A DNA stretch of 64,000 nt, taken from NCBI GenBank assembly GCA_002335175.1, contig DDCA01000002.1, positions 1-64,000 of the forward strand. Direction: 5' to 3'. The DNA comes from Candidatus Saccharibacteria bacterium UBA2018 (GTDB taxonomy: Bacteria; Patescibacteriota; Saccharimonadia; Saccharimonadales; Saccharimonadaceae). Positions 59,971-64,000 of this stretch are shown piece after piece. Every line of letters begins with the position of its first letter. The first letter of the stretch is position 1. Below the pieces are notes generated by a model that was given only the letters and a program-made list of their open reading frames with translations, was not told the DNA's origin and did not search any database. Made by a program: the position numbers and the translations under genes.

Positions 59971-60936
59971 TTAGCTCCTTTTCTTTCCCGTATCTTTGGC
60001 GACTATTCGGGTAACGGTGGTGTCGCTCCTGCGTTTTTTCGTAGGCGTCGCTTTAACGGGTTTTTTGGCAGGTTTTGACCGGGCGGCCGAGGATTTAGCA
60101 GCTGGCTGGCTGGCAATTTCGGCTAACTCGTCTTTATCTTGACGAAGTAGGTACGCTTGCTGGGCTACGGCAACAAGGTTGCTAACAGCATAGTAAAGGG
60201 CAATTGCGCCAGGAAAACCGAGCATTATGAAGAACATGAAAAATGGCAGCACTTTACTCATCCGCTGCATAACAATGGCGTTCATTTCGTCCTGGTCGGT
60301 TTGTTTACCTTCGGCCGCCTCGGCCATGATGTCTCGGATACGCCGCTTGTTTTCGGCATGCGGCATAGTCTGTTTGCTCATAATGTACTGTGTCACGCCC
60401 GCAGTCACCGCCAAAAGTACGAGGAATATGTCAATGCCCCCGTTTGCAAAAGCCGACTTGGTTAAATCAACCAGCCCGAGGAACGTCTCGTTGAAATTCT
60501 CCGGGTTGGTGATAAGCTCTTTAACCGACTGAAGGCCTTCGAGAAAATCATACGTAAACAACCCAATCCGGTCCCGCTGGGTCGTGAAGATTTGAATGCT
60601 GTAGTAAAGCGCAATAAAGATTGGCAGCTGGATGAGCAAAATACCTATCTGGCGGAACGGGTTTACTCCGTGTTTCTTGTAGAGTTCCATCGACTCCAGG
60701 CCGGCTTGCTGACGGTTCCCCTTGGTACGCTTCTTAATTGCAGCCAGTTCGGGCTGGAGTTTTCGCATTGCTTTCGACTGGTGAAGGGCGCTTCTGGTCA
60801 ACGGGTAGAGGAAGAAGCGGATGATAATAGTAAAGAGGATAATGGCAACGCCAAAATCACCACCCGGAACGACAGCATAAAGCCCCATCAACAGATTAAA
60901 GATTGGCTGGACGACGACAAGTTCAAAAATATTCAC
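59971..60936 (-). CDS. yidC: Membrane protein insertase YidC (Oxa1 type)
   Basis: Protein of 321 residues with about five membrane helices and a basic C-terminal tail (KKPVKATPTKKRR). It lacks the large periplasmic domain of proteobacterial YidC, so it is of the Oxa1/SpoIIIJ type. Motifs such as RFFLYPLTRSALHQSKAM and GFPGAIALYYAVSNL match the insertase core with the hydrophilic-groove Arg. It starts at GTG 60936 with no close Shine-Dalgarno site; a TATACT at 60975-60980 (minus strand) suggests its own promoter after rnpA. Confidence 0.93.
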   Translation of the reverse strand: MNIFELVVVQPIFNLLMGLYAVVPGGDFGVAIILFTIIIRFFLYPLTRSALHQSKAMRKLQPELAAIKKRTKGNRQQAGLESMELYKKHGVNPFRQIGILLIQLPIFIALYYSIQIFTTQRDRIGLFTYDFLEGLQSVKELITNPENFNETFLGLVDLTKSAFANGGIDIFLVLLAVTAGVTQYIMSKQTMPHAENKRRIRDIMAEAAEGKQTDQDEMNAIVMQRMSKVLPFFMFFIMLGFPGAIALYYAVSNLVAVAQQAYLLRQDKDELAEIASQPAAKSSAARSKPAKKPVKATPTKKRRSDTTVTRIVAKDTGKKRS

Positions 60937-60986
60937 AAGGCTTTTGGTGGCTCCGATGTCTGATAATTACTGATAGTATATCATTT

Positions 60987-61340
60987 TTAAGGTGTTTTGT
61001 AGAGACCGGTTTGGATGAGCGAGTCGTCTACCAGGCGGTGCAGCTCCTGACTCGACATATGCACAATACCACCTGATGTCACGATTACAACTATATCAGA
61101 GGACGGCTCCAGTTGATCGAGCCGTTGGCGAAATTCTTCGTACAACCGGCGTCGAATACGGTTGCGGCCTACTGCCGACTTCTGTATTTTTTTACTCACA
61201 ACGACAGCAATGCGCGGATGGCGCCGGTGCGGGCTGCGGCGATATTTATAGGTGAGCGTGTCGGTGCGGACGGCGAGGCCGGTCCGAAGAACAGCCCGAA
61301 CGATACCGCGGCCATGGAATCGGTTCTTAAACGCTAGCAT
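60987..61340 (-). CDS. rnpA: Ribonuclease P protein component
   Basis: Protein of 117 residues, basic, with the family motif VGRNRIRRRLYEEFR and RIAVVVSKKIQKSA. It binds the RNase P RNA and helps process tRNA 5' ends. TATACT (61351-61356, minus strand) ends 10 nt before the ATG, and AGGA lies 6 nt before it, so rnpA can be transcribed independently of rpmH, from which it is separated by a terminator-like hairpin. Confidence 0.95.
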   Translation of the reverse strand: MLAFKNRFHGRGIVRAVLRTGLAVRTDTLTYKYRRSPHRRHPRIAVVVSKKIQKSAVGRNRIRRRLYEEFRQRLDQLEPSSDIVVIVTSGGIVHMSSQELHRLVDDSLIQTGLYKTP

Positions 61341-61357
61341 AGCAGTTCCTAGTATAT

Positions 61358-61400
61358 AAAACTCACGCCGTCATAGGGTGTTTATTGTGGCGTGAGTTTT
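61358..61400 (-). terminator. Hairpin between rpmH and rnpA
   Basis: Perfect 12-bp arms AAAACTCACGCC (61358-61369) and GGCGTGAGTTTT (61389-61400) with a 19-nt loop, ending in TTTT on either strand. It can terminate rpmH mRNA. The rnpA -10 box overlaps its downstream flank. Confidence 0.65.
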
Positions 61401-61412
61401 ATGTGTCTTAGG

Positions 61413-61550
61413 TTAGACGGCCAGACGGGCGCGGCCCTTAGCGCGGCGGCGTTTCAGAACAGCACGTCCTGCTTTGGTTGCAACGCGGGCGCGAAAGCCG
61501 TGCGTCCGGGCACGGTGCCTGGTGTGAGGTTGATGGGTTCGTTTTGGCAT
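61413..61550 (-). CDS. rpmH: 50S ribosomal protein L34
   Basis: Protein of 45 residues, [19 protein letters not shown] then [19 protein letters not shown], the L34 pattern. AGGAAG lies just before the ATG and a near-perfect promoter lies upstream. Too short to be found by length-limited ORF calling. Position next to rnpA and dnaA is the classic bacterial origin arrangement. Confidence 0.97.
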   Translation of the reverse strand: MPKRTHQPHTRHRARTHGFRARVATKAGRAVLKRRRAKGRARLAV

Positions 61551-61561
61551 AACTTCCTGTC

Positions 61562-61590
61562 ATTATACTTGAAATGGGTCGTCTTCTCAA
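61562..61590 (-). promoter_or_regulatory. rpmH promoter
   Basis: On the minus strand TTGAGA (61585-61590), a 17-nt spacer and TATAAT (61562-61567). The -10 box ends 11 nt before ATG 61550. This is the best match to a consensus promoter in the window. Confidence 0.75.
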
Positions 61591-61636
61591 GGTGTAGTAG
61601 TTGTTTTTAGTGGATTTTGTGATGTTAAAATATTTT

Positions 61637-61751
61637 TTATCCACACTTATCTTATATTTATCCACAATTTAACAGATAAAACCGCTTATTGTGGATAAAA
61701 TTTACCTTTGTAGGCAGAAATTCCCTACACTCCCCTTCTCCTTGTGGAAAA
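61637..61751. other. oriC: DnaA-box cluster, probable oriC
   Basis: Perfect boxes TTATCCACA at 61637-61645 and 61658-61666, a perfect inverted box at 61690-61698 and a one-mismatch inverted box at 61743-61751, in an AT-rich rpmH-dnaA gap. Further near-boxes lie between dnaA and dnaN (63369-63386). Box density and gene order support a replication origin. Confidence 0.8.
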
Positions 61752-61770
61752 CTTTTTTACCCGCTACAAT
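61742..61770 (+). promoter_or_regulatory. dnaA promoter
   Basis: TTGTGG (61742-61747), a 17-nt spacer and TACAAT (61765-61770). The -35 hexamer overlaps a DnaA-box-like site (61743-61751), so DnaA could repress its own promoter. Confidence 0.5.
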
Positions 61771-61796
61771 AAAGGAACCAAGGTAACTACTATTTA

Positions 61797-61820
61797 ATGG
61801 ACCGGAGGGACGGGTTTTGA
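61797..61820 (+). CDS. Possible 7-codon upstream ORF overlapping the dnaA start
   Basis: ATG 61797 opens MDRRDGF, whose TGA (61818-61820) overlaps the dnaA TTG start (61817-61819). It contains the dnaA Shine-Dalgarno site GGAGGG. Termination-reinitiation coupling is possible; evidence is positional. Confidence 0.3.
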   Translation: MDRRDGF

Positions 61821-63175
61821 GTCATTCGTTGTGGCAAAGCGTACTAGGAGAAATCGAGTTATCGGTTTCACACGCTACGTACATGACATGGTTTAAAAAC
61901 ACTGAACTTATTAACGATGCACCGGCCAACTTTACGGTTGCCGTTCCAAACATTTTTGCTCAGCGGCAATTCGAAGTTAAGTTTGATAGCCAAGTAAAGG
62001 CCGTTCTGGAAAAAAACGGTGTTAAGCCGGACGCTATTACTTATATAGTTAAGACCGCTGCAAAGCGGCCAGTCGCCAGCCGTGAAACGACCCACCATCT
62101 CCCTGCGGACCGGCTTGTGGCGCCGGCAAAAAAATCAATCCCTTCCCAATCCCAGCCGGTTTCCGGACTTAATCCACGGTATAGTTTTGATAATTTTATT
62201 GTCGGCTCAAGTAACGACCTTGCTTATAGTGCCTGCCAAGCCGTCGCCCAACATCCTGGTACGAAATATAATCCCCTCTTCTTATACGGCGGGGTTGGTC
62301 TTGGTAAAACCCACCTTATCCAGGCAGTGGGAAATGAAATTACGAAAAAGCAGCCGGATACGCAGGTCCTTTACATTAGTTCGGAAACATTCGTGAACGA
62401 CTTCCTGGAAAGTATCCGTTTTAAGAAAAAAGGGTTTGCGACAAAGTACAGGAACGTTGATGTGTTAATTGTTGATGACATGCAGTTCATTGCGGGTAAA
62501 GAGAAGACTCAAGAGGAGTTCTTCCATACATTCAACGCGCTCCACCAGGCGAATAAGCAGATTATTATAAGTAGCGACAAACCGCCGCGGAATATCCCAA
62601 CCCTTACCGAGCGTCTACGAAGCCGGTTTGAGTGGGGTATGTCAATCGACATCCAAATGCCTGATTTTGAAACTCGCTGCGCTATCCTCGAAGCAAAGGC
62701 AGCCCAATCGGGGGTGGAGCTTGAACGTGAAACGGTTGAGTACCTTGCGAACAACATAAAAACGAATATCCGCGAGCTCGAGGGCGCTCTTAACCAGCTT
62801 CTCGCCTACTCAGAGATGCGCGGTATCCCAGCTGATATTTCAACAGCGGAAGGATTAATAGGAAACGTCCGCCGATCAAGGCCGCAGCATCTAACCCCAA
62901 AGCAGATTATCGACAAGACTGCCCGACATTTCCAACTAAGTCCGGCAGAAATTTGCAGCGCTAAGCGTGACAAGCATATCGTCACGCCGCGCCAAATTGC
63001 TATGTACCTACTCCGAAGTGAGCTTCATCTTAGTTTTCCTAAAATCGCCAGTGAGCTGGGCCGAAAAGACCACACCACCGCTATCCACTCGGTTGAAAAG
63101 ATAGAAAAAGCTATAAAACTTGATTTTCTTATCCGCGAACAAGTAGCAGAGCTTAGGGATAAACTTTATGTCTAG
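61817..63175 (+). CDS. dnaA: Chromosomal replication initiator protein DnaA
   Basis: Protein of 452 residues: N-terminal domain I (SLWQSVLGEIE), a short linker, AAA+ domain with Walker A YGGVGLGKTHL and Walker B VLIVDDMQFI, and the C-terminal DNA-binding domain with KHIVTPRQIAMYL and GRKDHTTAIHSV. It binds the boxes just upstream and melts the origin. The start is TTG 61817 with GGAGGG 7 nt upstream; no ATG or GTG is near. Starting at TTG suggests deliberately low translation. Confidence 0.97.
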   Translation: MSHSLWQSVLGEIELSVSHATYMTWFKNTELINDAPANFTVAVPNIFAQRQFEVKFDSQVKAVLEKNGVKPDAITYIVKTAAKRPVASRETTHHLPADRLVAPAKKSIPSQSQPVSGLNPRYSFDNFIVGSSNDLAYSACQAVAQHPGTKYNPLFLYGGVGLGKTHLIQAVGNEITKKQPDTQVLYISSETFVNDFLESIRFKKKGFATKYRNVDVLIVDDMQFIAGKEKTQEEFFHTFNALHQANKQIIISSDKPPRNIPTLTERLRSRFEWGMSIDIQMPDFETRCAILEAKAAQSGVELERETVEYLANNIKTNIRELEGALNQLLAYSEMRGIPADISTAEGLIGNVRRSRPQHLTPKQIIDKTARHFQLSPAEICSAKRDKHIVTPRQIAMYLLRSELHLSFPKIASELGRKDHTTAIHSVEKIEKAIKLDFLIREQVAELRDKLYV

Positions 63176-63430
63176 GGTAAAAGATGTGAACAACTTGTTG
63201 ACTCGGGCTGGGAAAAGTCTCGATTTACTGTCCACAGGTCACTGTACACAACACGGTAAAGGTATATTTATAGTGGGTAACTCGAAGTTATCCGTCTACA
63301 ACAACCAGTTTATACAAGTTGGTTCTGCACACCCCGTAACTTACGTCTTTTATCTATTGTTTGCGGGTTTTTCCACATTGTCCACATGGCCTATTATTAC
63401 GAGCGAGAAGAAAGGATTAAATTAATAACA
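63176..63430 (+). other. dnaA-dnaN intergenic region with DnaA-box-like sites
   Basis: A 255-bp gap, longer than usual. It holds TTTTCCACA (63369-63377) and TTGTCCACA (63378-63386) back to back, and CTGTCCACA at 63228-63236. It may be a second part of a bipartite origin. No gene is seen in it. Confidence 0.55.
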
Positions 63431-64000
63431 ATGGAAGTCATCGTCACCCAAGAAAATCTGAGCTTCGCTCTAAACAACACAAGCCGTGTAACAAGTACGA
63501 AGGCGGGGCTACCTATTCTCGGTAATATCCTTCTGAGGACCGACAAGTCCCGTCTACTTGTTGCCGCAACAAACCTAGAAGTTGCCGCTTCTCACCGAAT
63601 TGGCGCAAAAGTTACAAAACCCGGCTCAATTACAATTCCCGCCCGCTTACTTAATGAGTTCATCCAAAACCTACCAAAAGAACAACTCACATTAACCGCA
63701 AAAGACAATAAACTCCACATTAGCTCATCAACCTCTTCATCGACTATTAATGGTTCTCCGGATGACGAATTTCCGGAGCTCCCAACAATTGATGACAAGA
63801 AAGCCGTTAAGTATACAATTACGGCGAGTGACTTTAAACAATCCGTCTCGCAGACGATTATTGCCGCAAGTGGTGACAGTACCCGACCGATTTTAACCGG
63901 CGTATATTGGCATTCATTTGAAAAGAAACTCTACCTGGCTGCAACGGACGGATACCGGCTTGCCGAACGCCACATTACCGGTACGTCAAGCAGTGTCAAC
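63431..64000 (+). CDS. dnaN: DNA polymerase III beta (sliding clamp), 3' end outside window
   Basis: The frame runs from ATG 63431 to the window end without a stop, 190 codons. The N-terminal domain (EVIVTQENLSFALNNTSRVT, PILGNILLRT) and the start of the second domain (KYTITASDFKQSVSQTI, TRPILTGVYW, AATDGYRLAERH) match the sliding clamp. AAAGGA lies 14 nt before the ATG, rather far. Confidence 0.95.
   Translation, partial: MEVIVTQENLSFALNNTSRVTSTKAGLPILGNILLRTDKSRLLVAATNLEVAASHRIGAKVTKPGSITIPARLLNEFIQNLPKEQLTLTAKDNKLHISSSTSSSTINGSPDDEFPELPTIDDKKAVKYTITASDFKQSVSQTIIAASGDSTRPILTGVYWHSFEKKLYLAATDGYRLAERHITGTSSSVN

Noticed and set aside
1..64000. TGA read as glycine or tryptophan, as in some other candidate phyla
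   Set aside because: Known genes end cleanly at TGA (for example manC) and full-length families contain no internal TGA, so the standard bacterial code fits.
1..64000. CRISPR array, rRNA genes or insertion sequences
   Set aside because: No regularly spaced repeats with unique spacers, no rRNA-like stretch and no transposase frame were seen.

Overview
The window looks like the chromosome of a Candidatus Saccharibacteria (TM7) or closely related Patescibacteria organism. The reasons are the origin block dnaN-dnaA-rpmH-rnpA-yidC-khpB at the right end, a Gram-positive-type type IV secretion (T4SS) gene set, many membrane-anchored proteins of unknown function, TGA used only as stop, and first genes of transcription units that carry a -10 hexamer 5-11 nt before the start codon instead of a Shine-Dalgarno site. 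The phylum assignment is inference; no search was run.

Layout. 1-6.6 kb: the end of a glycine-rich/Kelch surface protein and small membrane-anchored proteins. 6.7-11.7 kb: a Crp/Fnr-type regulator and a signalling cluster of two soluble histidine kinases and two receiver-only response regulators. 11.7-22.3 kb: a visibly GC-richer block (about 60% by eye on sampled lines, against about 48% outside) bounded at both ends by long perfect hairpins. Its minus-strand operon reads ParA/MinD-like ATPase, VirB2-like pilin, VirB6/TrbL-like channel, VirB4 N-domain protein, VirB4 ATPase, VirB8-like protein, and a large secreted protein combining a lysozyme-like domain, an inactivated NlpC/P60 domain, a DNase I-like (EEP) domain and an M23 peptidase. 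A PH-domain membrane protein on the plus strand closes the block. 22.3-24.4 kb: a third histidine kinase and receiver, so the block lies inside a cluster of paralogous two-component genes. 24.4-29.2 kb: small membrane proteins, a duplicated gene pair with hairpin leaders, tRNA-Asn, a serine beta-lactamase-like protein and a LexA-like DNA-binding protein.

29.2-59.5 kb: a long surface polysaccharide region. It contains an O-antigen ligase/polymerase, a polyprenyl-phosphate sugar transferase, an acyltransferase, glmS, manC, a UDP-glucose dehydrogenase type enzyme, a flippase-like protein, many GT4/GT2/GT-C glycosyltransferases, two methyltransferases, a Wzm/Wzt ABC exporter, and gmd plus an rmd-like reductase. 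manC, gmd and rmd together would make GDP-D-rhamnose, so an ABC-exported rhamnan-like surface polymer is the likely product. Embedded here is a secreted lysozyme-like/Ig-like/bulb-lectin protein with three nearly identical 93-bp repeats.

59.5-64 kb: khpB, yidC, rnpA, rpmH, a DnaA-box cluster (probable oriC), dnaA starting at TTG, and the first 190 codons of dnaN.

The strongest leads are the T4SS block with its multi-enzyme nuclease/murein hydrolase, and the leaderless promoter architecture, which also fixes several start codons. Together with the lectin protein and the rich surface polymer machinery they suit a host-attached epibiont, but that lifestyle is inferred from gene content.
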